Made by a program: the position numbers and the translations under genes. The notes under the pieces were generated by a model, which saw only the letters and a program-made list of their open reading frames with translations, was not told the DNA's origin and did not search any database. DNA of 64,000 nt from Hippophae tibetana (taxonomy: Eukaryota; Streptophyta; Magnoliopsida; Rosales; Elaeagnaceae): assembly GCA_037013495.1 (NCBI GenBank), contig CM072805.1, positions 25,674,669 through 25,738,668 of the forward strand. The letters run 5' to 3'. Positions 50,607 through 60,810 of this stretch are shown here, one piece after another (the stretch's first letter is position 1; every line of letters starts with the position of its first letter).

Positions 50607-51426
50607 GGTGATGTTTGGTTGGAATGAACGGAAAGAAATAAGAATTAATTCCTTACATTTTGTGTGTTTGGTTGGGCAGAATGGTATCAGAATGAAATCG
50701 ATTACTAAAGGAGAAGGAATCACAATTCATTCTCCCCCTTTAAGAATCATCATTTCATTCTCATCTAAACTTTTTTTACCAATTTTACCCTCAACTCAAA
50801 TATAACACTAAACTAAAATCTCAAATCTCTAAACCCAAAACCCTAAATCCAAATCCTAAAACCCTAAATCCTAATCCCAAATCCCAAATCCCAAATCCCA
50901 AATCCCAAATCCCAAATCCCAAATCCCAAATCCCTAAACCCTAAATCCTAAACCTTAAAACCTAAAACCTAAAACCTAAATCCCTAAACCTCAAATTCTA
51001 AAACCCTAAACACTTTTTAGAAAAATAATAATTTTAACCCTAAACCTTAACACACAAATATAACCATAAACCCCAAATCCTAAATCCCAAATCTCAAACC
51101 TCAAAACCCTAAACCCTATTTAGAAAAATAATAATTTTAATAATATATTTATTTTTAATTAATTAATAATTATTTAGAAAAATAATTATTTCAATAATTT
51201 ATTTTGTCTGGTGAAAAAATAGTAATTAAATGATATTATTTGAACTTTACTGAATATAGGGTATTAAGGTAATTTATAGTTTTTTTTTTCATTTCATTCT
51301 AGTGACAAACCAAACACTATAATCCTGATTCCGAGCTTGATTTTAATGGTCAAACCAAACAACATTGTTTCATTTTCATTCCATTTCATTCTGATTCCGA
51401 TTTCATTCCACGAATCAAACGTCACC
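50607..51426. mobile_element. Tourist/Harbinger-like MITE carrying telomere-like repeats (copy 1)
   Basis: An 820-bp element that opens GGTGATGTTTGGTTGGAATG and closes CATTCCACGAATCAAACGTCACC, an inverted terminal repeat of about 24 bp with mismatches. It is flanked by TAT on both sides (50604-50606 and 51427-51429). The GTTTGGTT-type ends and the 3-bp duplication fit Tourist-like MITEs mobilised by PIF/Harbinger transposases. The interior holds CCCTAAA-like arrays (50809-50998 and 51031-51117) and an AT-rich module with TTTAGAAAAATAATAATTTT. No ORF of its own is present. Confidence 0.75.
50876..50931. repeat. eight perfect CCCAAAT heptamers
   Basis: Eight uninterrupted 7-bp CCCAAAT units followed by CCCTAAACCC. 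This is a one-base-changed, locally amplified derivative of the plant telomere heptamer CCCTAAA, inside MITE copy 1. It is interstitial, not a chromosome end. Confidence 0.95.
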
Positions 51427-51429
51427 TAT

Positions 51430-52092
51430 AAGTTATAAATTTTTATAAGAACTTTTAAAGATTCTAGGAGTTTTATTAAAGTATTGTGTTAGAATTTATT
51501 CCAAATAATTTTTATAGATTTATATTGATATTAACCTAACTAATGATAAAGGATGTAGAGAATGTTAAGAATAAAATAATAAAATAAAATTTTATGTAAG
51601 TTATTAAAATCCATTAAAATAAATAATTTTTAAAATACATTCAAATTTTTAGATTTCTTTATAATATCTTAATTAAGTATATCTAAACAGTTTAAAAATG
51701 TTGTTTCAATTTCTTTAATTTAATACTAATGTATTTTAAAACTTTATTAAAAATTTCAATTAAAAATATGACCCTAATAATAAACATAATACAATCATTA
51801 AAATAAATTGTCAAAATAACACAATAAGATTGCATAATACACACATTTTGATAATTCAATTGATAATACTGTAATATACTTATTTAAATGTTTGAATCTA
51901 GACTTTACTTTTCACACATAAAATAAATGATTATCTTTAAAAAAAATGTATTGTTTGATATAATAATAATCTTCACCATATATTTTATATTTCAACTTTG
52001 TCCTTATCTATTCCGTTACTCCTAAAAATTATCCATTAGGTACTCACAGAGTAAAAAAATGCTGGTTAAACTGTTACTCCTTGAATCATTAC
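51430..52092. other. AT-rich spacer between MITE copies
   Basis: No gene, RNA or clear repeat is seen. It separates MITE copy 1 from the compound MITE at 52.1-53.4 kb. Confidence 0.6.
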
Positions 52093-52095
52093 TAA

Positions 52096-52824
52096 GGTGA
52101 TGTTTGGTTGGACGGAATGAAAATGAATCAGAATTGATTCCTTCCATTTTGTGTGTTTGGTTGAGCGGAATGGGGGAATAGAATGGAATCGATTACTTCA
52201 TTCTCCCCCTTTAGAAATCATGATTTCATTCTCATCTAATATTTTTTTTTCAATTTTATTCTCACCCCAAATATAACCCTAAACTCAAATCTCAAATCCT
52301 AAAACCCTAAATCTAAATCCTAAAACCTTAAACCCTAAACTCAAAATCCCAAAACCCTAAACTCAAAATCCAAAACCCTAAACTCAAAAACCCTAAACCC
52401 TAAACCCCAAATCCCTAAACCCTAAACCCTAAATCCCTAAACCCTAAACACTAAATCCCCAAACCCTAAACCCCAAATTCCAAGTCCTAAAACCCTAAAC
52501 CCCAAATCCTAAATCCTAAATCTCAAAATCTTAAACCCTATTTAGAAAAATAATAATTTTAATAATATATTTCTTTTTAATTAAGTAATAATTATTTAGA
52601 AAAATAATGATTTAAATAATGTATTTTGTCTAACGAAAAAATAGTAATTAAATGACATTATTTAAACTTTACTGAATGTAGGGGTATTAAGGTAATTTAT
52701 AACTATTTTCATTCCATTCCAGTGGAAAACCAAACATTGTAATCTTGATTTCGAGCTTAATTCCAGTTGTCAAACCAAACAACATTGTTCCCTTTTCATT
52801 CCATTCCACGAACCAAAAGCCACC
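52096..52824. mobile_element. Tourist-like MITE with telomere-like repeats (copy 2, complete)
   Basis: It begins GGTGATGTTTGGTTGGACGG and ends CCACGAACCAAAAGCCACC. It is flanked by TAA at 52093-52095 and at 52825-52827, the preferred Harbinger target. The interior repeats the plan of copy 1: a GTGTGTTTGGTTGAG segment, ATTCTCCCCCTTTAGAAATC, a CCCTAAA-like array (52278-52540), then the AT module and the closing end. It shares clear sequence similarity with copy 1. Confidence 0.78.
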
Positions 52825-53137
52825 TAAACCCCAAATCCTAAATCCCAAAACCCTAAAACCTAAAATCCTAAACCCAAAATTCCCAAACCCTAAACTCCTA
52901 AACCTCAAATCCCTAAATCTTAAACCCTAAACCCTAAACCCTAAACCCCAAATTCCAAATCCTAAAACCCTAAATCTAAAATCCCAAATTCTAAAACCCT
53001 AAACCCTTTTTAGAAAAATAATAATTTTAACCCTAAACCTTAACCCACAAATATAACCCTAAACTCTAAACCCCAAATCCTAAATCTCTAAACCCTAAAT
53101 CCCAAATCTCAAACCTCAAAACCATAAACCCTATTTA
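52278..53137. repeat. degenerate interstitial telomere-like arrays (CCCTAAA variants)
   Basis: Three stretches (52278-52540, 52825-53014 and 53032-53137) are built of CCCTAAA, CCCCAAAT, CCTAAAT and AACCTAAA variants. Several runs of two to four perfect CCCTAAA units occur, for example at 52925-52950. They lie within MITE copies 2 and 3 and share the C-rich strand orientation with copy 1. Confidence 0.88.
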
Positions 53138-53439
53138 GAAAAATAATAATTTTAATAATATATTTCTTTTTAATTAAGTAATAATTACTTAGAAAAATAA
53201 TGATTTCAATAATGTATTTTGTCTGACGAAAAAATAGTAATTAAATAACATTATTTGAATTTTACTGAATGTAAGGGTATTAAGGTAATTTACAACTTTT
53301 TTCATTCCATTCCAGTGGCAAACCAAACACTGTAATTCTGATTCTGAGCTTGATTCTAGTGGTCAAACCAAACAACATTGTTTTCTTTCCATTCCATTTC
53401 ATTCTCATTCTGATTCCATTATGCGAACCAAACGCTACC
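52828..53439. mobile_element. partial MITE copy 3 (right half only)
   Basis: Directly after copy 2 comes a second CCCTAAA-like array (52825-53137), the TTTAGAAAAATAATAATTTT module and a closing end GCGAACCAAACGCTACC, followed by TAA (53440-53442). The left half of this copy is absent. Because TAA also occurs inside CCCTAAA, copy 2 may have inserted into the array of copy 3 and later deleted its left side. Alternatively, the compound arose by unequal exchange. Confidence 0.72.
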
Positions 53440-53763
53440 TAAGATTGATAATTTTTTTAAATAAATAAACAGGTTACTCTACAATATAACCGTTGTAATG
53501 TACATACTTGTTTCAACTTTTAAATTTAATCAAACTAATATATATGATCTAAAAATCTATTTAAAAAAGATTGTTAAATTAAATAATTACTAAGCGCCCA
53601 TTTAGCTTATTCTTTCTCTTACTTTTCACTAACAATACTGTAAGTCGCAACTGAACTCTGAGTGATAAAAAAAATTGAAAGTTGCATATGTGCAAAATGC
53701 TTACTAAAGTTGGATGATATTTGGATTAATTCTATTAAGAGTGATAATAACATTCTCATTACA

Positions 53764-54425
53764 TGTTAAAGTCTCACGTTAATTGGGGATCGTGCACACG
53801 TTACGTATATAAACAAGGGCAGTCGTCTATCTCATAACTTGGATTTTGAGATAGAGTTAGGTCCAAATTTAACATGGTATCAGAGCAGGTTATCTGATCG
53901 GTACAGTTGTTTCGCCACTGGTGAGTGATGCATTCCACCACTTGGGCTTTATAAACTCAACATTCACATCGGTCTCAAGTGGATAGACCCTTTTTCGATG
54001 TGAGTGGAAGTGTTAAAATCCCACATCGAATGGGGATAGCGAGCACGCTGCGCATATAAATAAGGGTAGTTCTCCTTCTCATAACTTGGGTTTTGAGATG
54101 AAATTAGACCCAAATTTAACATGGTATCAGAACAGGTTATTCCGTCGGTGCAGTTGGGCTCCATAACCTCAACATCCCCGTCGGTCTCAAGGGGATGGAC
54201 CCTTGCTAATGTGAGTAGGAGTGTTAAAATTTTACATCGATTAGGGATCGCGCTCACGCTACGCATATAAACAAGGGCAGTTCTCCATCTCATAACGTGA
54301 GTTTTGAGATGGAGTTAGGCCTAAGTTTAACATGGTATCAAAGCATGTTACCCCATCGGTGCAGTTGTTTCACTACTGATGAGTAATGCATTTCGGCACT
54401 TGAGCTCTATAAGTTCAACATCCCC
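53764..54425 (+). mobile_element. tandem TRIM element with three LTRs
   Basis: Three LTR copies of exactly 111 bp each (53764-53874, 54011-54121 and 54222-54332) start TGTTAAA and end TTTAACA. Each is followed by a tRNA-Met type primer-binding site (TGGTATCAGAGC, TGGTATCAGAAC and TGGTATCAAAGC). Each LTR carries a GCATATAAA-like TATA motif. The internal parts are about 136 and 100 bp; the second lacks 36 bp around GTTTCGCCACTGGTGAGTGA. A third internal part breaks off near 54425. Very short LTRs, no coding region and an LTR-internal-LTR-internal-LTR order define a tandemly rearranged TRIM. Confidence 0.88.
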
Positions 54426-54603
54426 GTTTGTTATCATATTTTTTCAGATTTTTTAAAAGAAAGTTAATTTTATGTGTTTTTTGAAGAATTAAACAAGTAA
54501 AAAAAAGTGTAATTGAGAGTGACTTTCTGTAATGGAACACTATTTTTAATTTTATTTTTTTATACAAAATGCTATTTTAATTTAATTTAGAAATTGATAC
54601 TGC

Positions 54604-54721
<118 letters not shown>

Positions 54722-56096
54722 TAAAGGATCTAGCTTCTACGTGGTTACTCTACATTTTATTAAAAAGTCAATGTAATACGGGTTTTTTGCTCCTGCTAGG
54801 TGTGCCTCTCACCCATTTCCTAAGGTTTTTTCTGCTGCCTTTGCTTGAGCTTTGAGTACCCTCTTTATGGGTTTTTTTGGATCTGCTCTAAGGAGTAGTT
54901 CTATCTGACCCTCTTTTGTCTCTGTCTTGTGCAAAATTTGGTTGGATATCTACCCATTTGTCAGTTTTCTTGTAAGCTCTTTTGTGGTGTCTTGGGTTGA
55001 AGGTCTCATCATTAATGGTGTTGTTTTATGCTGTAATAATGGCTTTTATTTTTTACATTTTGTGTGAATCTCAATTTGCAGTTTAAAATTGAGTGACGCA
55101 TGATATTTTCTTCTCAATTTTTGTACATATGAGCTCGAAGAAATGGGGTAAAGTACTCGGCTTGATAAGCATTGGACTACACATTTTTATAGGCTAACTC
55201 TCATCTTCTTTTTCTTCTTTCTTTTGTTTATTATTTTTAACATACATACTTTACAAATATCGAATCCGAAATTTTCCTTATACTACTATAAATATACCAT
55301 TAGACTATTAGACGCTTACTTTGAAAGATACGTTGAATAATAATTTTAATTTTTAATTTTTGATTTTTTCAACTAATTTGTTAATCGAGTATATTTAATA
55401 ACGATTTTTTATTTTATTTTTCATATTTTTAAAAAATCACTACAAAAATATAAAATGATTCATGAATCTTTAAAATAATTTTTTTTAAATGAATTTCTAA
55501 TTTATGATTTTTTTTCAATTTTCACTAAACATTTTTTAAAAATAAATGCACTCTTATAAATTTTGTATGTATAAATATTGAACGAAAATGATCAAAAACT
55601 TAAACTTTTAAATGATGACAAAAACATTTATTAATTTTTTTTAACAAAAAAACAAAAATCAATACCAATAATTTAAATTTTTCCATTAAAAATTGTTATC
55701 AAACACATTAGTGATTATTTTTATAAAAATAATCAAAAATCACAAAATTATTTAATCAAAAATTATAAATAACAAATAAAAATCATTATCATACATGCAC
55801 TTTAATTTTTAGTTATTTCCTTTTATTTTGTTTCCTATAATTCAGACAATATTACGAGATACATTAACACTTGTGCCATTATTACGAAGGCAACAGAATA
55901 GCGATTGCACCAGCGAAAAAAAAATGAATTTACAGCTCAAAAAAAATAAAGAGACTAAAATTTCTACAATATTAACATACAGAGCTAAACCCTAAGTGGC
56001 CAAGTGCCAACCAACCTAAAAAAATAAAACGAGAAAAAGGGAATGAAACAATCACAATGGAAGGAACTGATCTACCCCCAATTAATAAAAGCACTG
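54722..56096. other. intergenic DNA, no gene seen
   Basis: 54780-55080 has normal base composition with long pyrimidine stretches and could be the tail of an old retroelement, but no domain is recognisable. 55.2-55.8 kb is AT-rich. The last 200 bp are the likely 3' UTR of the minus-strand macro/Sec14 locus. Confidence 0.5.
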
Positions 56097-56864
56097 TTAT
56101 GGCCGATGGTACACATATTTAGTTCTGGGATCCACAATAAGACCCTTCCCTCCGTTCACTTCTAAATCATGCCTGCATAACCGCATTTAAAACATCAGAA
56201 CCATAAATCGGTTGCCAACATGGGCAATGGCAAAAGTTTAAGCAAAGTGTAGCAGTACTGGAAAGGATTTTAAGGATTGCTATTCATTTAAGCCCTCCTA
56301 CATGAGAATTCTGTTCATAATTCAGTAGTTCGTGGTCAAACAGTAATACTCACTCTTTTCTATTTCAAGTCACAAGTTCGAACCACACTAAGTATCGTTT
56401 GATCTAAAAACACTTTGACATGAGAACACCTCACATGTGAAAACAGAAACTTTTTTAGAGCATCGTTTTAAGAGCTTCCTTTTTCTTTAATACGAAATTA
56501 AAGGTGCCAATTTACCAAAACCAAATTATTGTTTCTATTTATTAGTCAAGAGCATGAACATATGTGATGCCTGAAAGGTATAAGGATAACATCATAACAA
56601 TACTCAACTGAAACACGAAGTCAGGGATGGTCAACTGCTCCCGAAGAACATATCTAAAAAGCTGCAGGAGTCGATCTACATAGACCACTTTCTTCCATAC
56701 CTACAGATAATATACTAGATATTTCAAAAGAGAAGATTAGAGAAAATCGGTTTCCAGAAATTCACCAATTATGAAAAGAATAGACTCACTGTATTATCCA
56801 CAGGCATTTGCAGAGAAAATATAGCAGCTTTCAATCCTAAACTTGGGTGGAGGACATATATTGC

Positions 56865-57845
56865 CTACAAAAGACACTAGTAAAGATCAGAAGCATGAAT
56901 GGAGATTTATTGTTGCTGAATACTAATTGAAAGGGAGAGAAATTGGAGTAGGAAAAGGGTGGTTCGTACATGCAGATTGCACTGGTGTTTACGAGCAAGT
57001 ATCTGCTGTAATCTTTTCATTCACCCAAGGTCTGGCCGACTGTTATACAAAATTGAGCGAAAGAGTATTACTTTCAAATGGGTTGTTTAATAAGAAGACC
57101 AAGCCAAATAAGTTGGCCATTATTATCCATCATAAAGTATTTAAAAGTTAAACCCACCAAAATACTTCAATTCAATACACTGACCAGTGCTATAGTTGGG
57201 AGTTCATAAAATTCTTATCACATATTCCTAATGCAAGGCTAGTATTTTCTCTTGCACAAGTCTTCTAGTAGGTTTGCACAAGACATGTAGAAGATGACAC
57301 TGAGAAGAAACTAAGAAATAATCCCTTTAACAAACGCGAGAGGTTGAGCAGATATATTAGTAGAGGTATCTAACCTTGGCTCCAATTTTAAGTCTTAAAC
57401 CAATACATATTTATACAAAATTTGTAACATTTTTCTAGGCCCAAAATTTGCTTAGCTTCTCATCAGAGTCTTATGTGGAAGATGACACCATCAAAATCTC
57501 TATATCTTCCATTTATCTCCATCTCAAAAGAATATGTACAACTTTGATGATAGAAAAAATATGGGAAGCTTAAAGATCAAGCATATTTTATATATCGATC
57601 CACCAACAAAACGAAATAAGCATACAGCTTTTCAAACCTTTCTAAATTTTTACATGTTTTGAGTTTTGCCTTCTAATTTGTTCTGATACGACAGAATCAT
57701 ATTTGTAATTCAGAAAGCAGTTACAACGATTCCTGAAATATATCACCTAATTCATGAGAATTTATGATGGACCCAAATCCATGCAAGCCATAATTTGTAG
57801 ATATAAGAGAGGTTCTGAGATATACAGAGAGTCGAACATACTTAC
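56865..57845 (-). other. intron region where one macro/Sec14 exon is missing
   Basis: The exon ending at 57846 stops in phase 2 and the next recognisable exon starts at 56864 in phase 0. The family has about 24 residues between them (a GW-K-RLQQ-LGRKHQRNL type segment). I find no trace of it in this 981-bp stretch on the minus strand. Either it is deleted or it is diverged beyond recognition. Confidence 0.55.
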
Positions 57846-58694
57846 AGCCGTAAAGATGCTGCAGAGTGAAGATATACTACAGTATAAGGCTTCTGTATCA
57901 AGGGCTCAAATTCCTGAAAGAGTTATTAATAAGATCATATAATAAAGAGGATAAAAGCAGACTGCATACGCCAACAATAAGCAGAAAAATTCAACCAAAG
58001 ATACATAGTAAGCTCTTACTACCTTGACCACATAAAAAACAAATTGCTCTAAATCAAGACATCGCAGTAGAAAATGTGCTCCCACTACAACCATTACAGG
58101 ATGACCCTCACTGTCAACACCACATCGGTAACTGAAATAGAGAACGGAAAGACATGTTTATGATGTAATAGAAGTCCAAGACCATAAAAACTTAAGACTA
58201 GCACATTCTAATACATTTTATAATCCAAAAGAATAAAGAGCCTCGGGTAACTTGCAAGCTGCTATATATTAAAAAAAATGCCGAGCCGTTCGACTTTTGA
58301 GATTTCAAGAAATCACTCAGCAAAGGTATATGCCAGGCAACTACATTTATACAAATAAACGGGCAGTGCAATTATCTATTTCCATCTTCTATCACGTTTG
58401 CTACTCATTAATAGTATACCTGACACAAAAGTGTGTGTTTATTCATCAGGATACAGGCTGAAAACACCCCAACTGCCCCCAAATTGACTAAATGCATGAC
58501 TTTGGTGTGGAGAAATACATTGATTTGAAAGAAATGACTTTGGAAGGTTTGCAAAAGAATTAACATCTAAAATAGGCCTTTACATCTCAAGAACAAGATG
58601 AACTTACACAATTTTCATCTCTGCAATTTCAGAAAGATTAAGAGAGTTTGCCTTAGTATCTTGAATGAAGTGAGTACTCTTCGGCAGCAGATAA

Positions 58695-59511
58695 TTGATG
58701 AGTGCTCAAAAATTACCATAATTTTATGCACGTTAATTTGATTAAAAATATCTATATTTATATGATCTTATCATATATTTATATAAATCTGTCTTTTCAG
58801 AATCACATGTATTTTTATTGTTTTTTAGGTATTTTCGCTTAAAAAAATAACTTAAAGACTCAAAAAAATATACTGGAAGCAATACATCACAAATATATTT
58901 ATAAATTAAATGAGAAAAAGTCAACAAAGATGGAAAAATTGGATAAAATAGATCAAAAAGTGTGAAATCACGCATGCAGCCGCCAACTAGCGCCACAATG
59001 CCTAACCGCGTGCCGCAACGCCGAGCGCGCCCAACGGAATGGAGCAGAGGCTCGCGCGGACTAGGTACAGGCGTGCACACGGCTTCGGCGTGGTTCGGGC
59101 GATGCACGCACGTTGCTCAGCGCGGTTGGGCGTTGCGGCACGCGGTTAGGCATTGTGGCGCGCTCGGCGCTGGTTGGCAGCTGCGTGCGTTGGCCGACGC
59201 TGCTGGGGCAGTTGCGTGCGCGATTTCACCATTTTTTATCAATTTTATCCAATTTTTTCATCTTTGTTGACTTTTCCTCATTTAATTTATGAATATATTT
59301 GTGATGTATTGCCTACAGTATTTTTTTTTTTAGTCTTTAAGTTACTTTTTTAAGCCAAAATACCTAAATAATAATAAAAATAAACATGATTCCGAAAAGA
59401 CAGATTTATATAAATATATGATAAAATCATATATATATATATATATATATATTTAATCAATTAACGTGCATAAAATCATGATAATTTTAGTATTTTTTGA
59501 GCACTCATCAA
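58695..59511. mobile_element. 817-bp hairpin MITE inserted in exon 8 of the macro/Sec14 locus
   Basis: The element runs from TTGATGAGTGCTCAAAAATT to TTTTTTGAGCACTCATCAA and is flanked by TAA (58692-58694 and 59512-59514). Removing it and one TAA (TTA on the coding strand) restores a continuous exon boundary between the GDLG and SAAEEYSLHSRY segments. The insertion point and the 3-bp duplication are therefore certain. Arms are about 340-400 bp. A GC-rich core (about 58970-59230) with CCTAACCGCGTGCCGCAACG and its inverted partner sits in the middle and is itself palindromic. TAA duplication suggests PIF/Harbinger-type mobilisation. It has no ORF of its own; open frames across it are palindrome by-products. 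Confidence 0.88.
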
Positions 59512-60173
59512 TAATAGGGGTGTCCCAAGGTCACCATATCCAAGGAGTTTAGCACAATTCCATCCACTCTGTACTTGAGCAGTTTTCTCCCATTGCTCCT
59601 TGTCTCTCATCTTTATCTTTTATTAAAGACATAAAAGCAGGATCCAAAAGTGAATCCAAATACGATGAATTCCTATAAGTCATTCGACAAGGTCAATTAA
59701 CCCTTTACAAAAGGAATAATAGAAAAACACAAGACATGCAGGTAAAGAAGCAATGAATTTGACATTAAAAGATTGATGAATTGACGAAATTGCAATTGGT
59801 TATCTATTTATCTAATTTCCATTTCTCAAGGAAAACTGGAAAAGGAGGAAAAAAAAACGTAACATATACCACTTAAATCCTAATTCATACTTAAACTGGT
59901 TGTACGAATCTTTTAAAATTGAGACCATTGTGTAAGAATGTTGTATAAGTTTAGACTTCCCATCTAACTATATTTTTTATAGAATACTTTTTGATTCCTA
60001 AAGATCAAGTGTTTCCCATCTTATGCATGTAGTCCAAAAGAAGACCTTTTTTGAAACCAGGAGATGAGAGCAAGATTTATGGACAATTATTTACCAATCC
60101 TCTTCTCTCCCCTTTATCTTGGATTTTACGTTGTCATATAACTTTTTAAGATTAGCCTCATGCGTGGATATTG

Positions 60174-60810
60174 GGTCCTCGTCTTATAACTATATGATTT
60201 ATACATTTTAGTTCTATAACTTTTCAGGTAAGTTCTATTAGTCCTATAATTTAAAAGTATTATCAATTAGTCAAAATTTTCAAATATTAAGATTTTTTCA
60301 AGGGTAAAATGGGAATTATATATTTTATTAATAAAAAAATATTTGAAAAAAGAAAGAAGGGAAAAAAGAACCCTTCCCCTCTTTCTCTCTCCTTCTCTCT
60401 ACTCTTTCTCTCTCTTCCTCTTCCTTTCTCTCTCTCCAACTCACCTCTCTCTCTCCCTTTCACTCACTCTCTCTCTTACTCACTATTTCTCTCTCAATTT
60501 TATTTTTTAATTATTAATAAAATAATGACTAGAGAAGGGAAAAAGAGAAAGAGAAAGGGAAAGAGAAAGAGTAAAGAGAGAGGGAGATAGAAAAAAAGAG
60601 AGATGGAGGAGGAGGGTTTCTTTCTTCCCTTCCTTTTTTTTAATTTTTTTATTAATAAAATATATAATTCCCAACCTTTAAAAAAAATCACAAATTTTGA
60701 AAATTTTGACTTAATTGATCATATTTTTAAATTACAAAACTAATAAAGTTCACCTAAAATGTTACATGACTAAAGTGTATAAATCACATAGTTACAAGAC
60801 TAAAATGACC
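60174..60810. mobile_element. foldback element with CT/GA-rich centre in an intron of the macro/Sec14 locus
   Basis: TTATAACTATATGATTTATA near 60183 is mirrored by TATAAATCACATAGTTACAA near 60779, and GGGAATTATATATTTTATTA near 60310 by TAATAAAATATATAATTCCC near 60652. The arms are roughly 190 bp. Between them lies a long pyrimidine run (CTCTCT, about 60370-60500) followed by a purine run (GAGAAAG, about 60525-60620) that can pair with it. No clear target duplication is seen. It lies in the intron between exons 7 and 8. Confidence 0.72.

Noticed and set aside
50809-53137. CCCTAAA arrays as a true telomere or chromosome end
   Set aside because: Arrays are degenerate, short and interrupted, lie inside elements with terminal repeats, and genes follow on both sides.
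10266-54344. TGGTATCAGAGC-type words as tRNA gene pieces
   Set aside because: Each sits directly against an LTR end and is a primer-binding site; no cloverleaf or anticodon stem is present.
53764-54425. Regularly spaced repeats as a CRISPR-like array
   Set aside because: The repeats are 111 bp with TG...CA-type ends and primer-binding sites in a plant nuclear context; they are LTRs.
58742-59353. ORFs of 66-121 codons at 58.7-59.4 kb
   Set aside because: They fall on both strands across a hairpin MITE with a GC-rich palindrome; open frames are by-products.
60309-60691. Ser/Leu-rich and Lys/Arg-rich ORFs
   Set aside because: They are low-complexity readings of the CT and GA runs in a foldback element.
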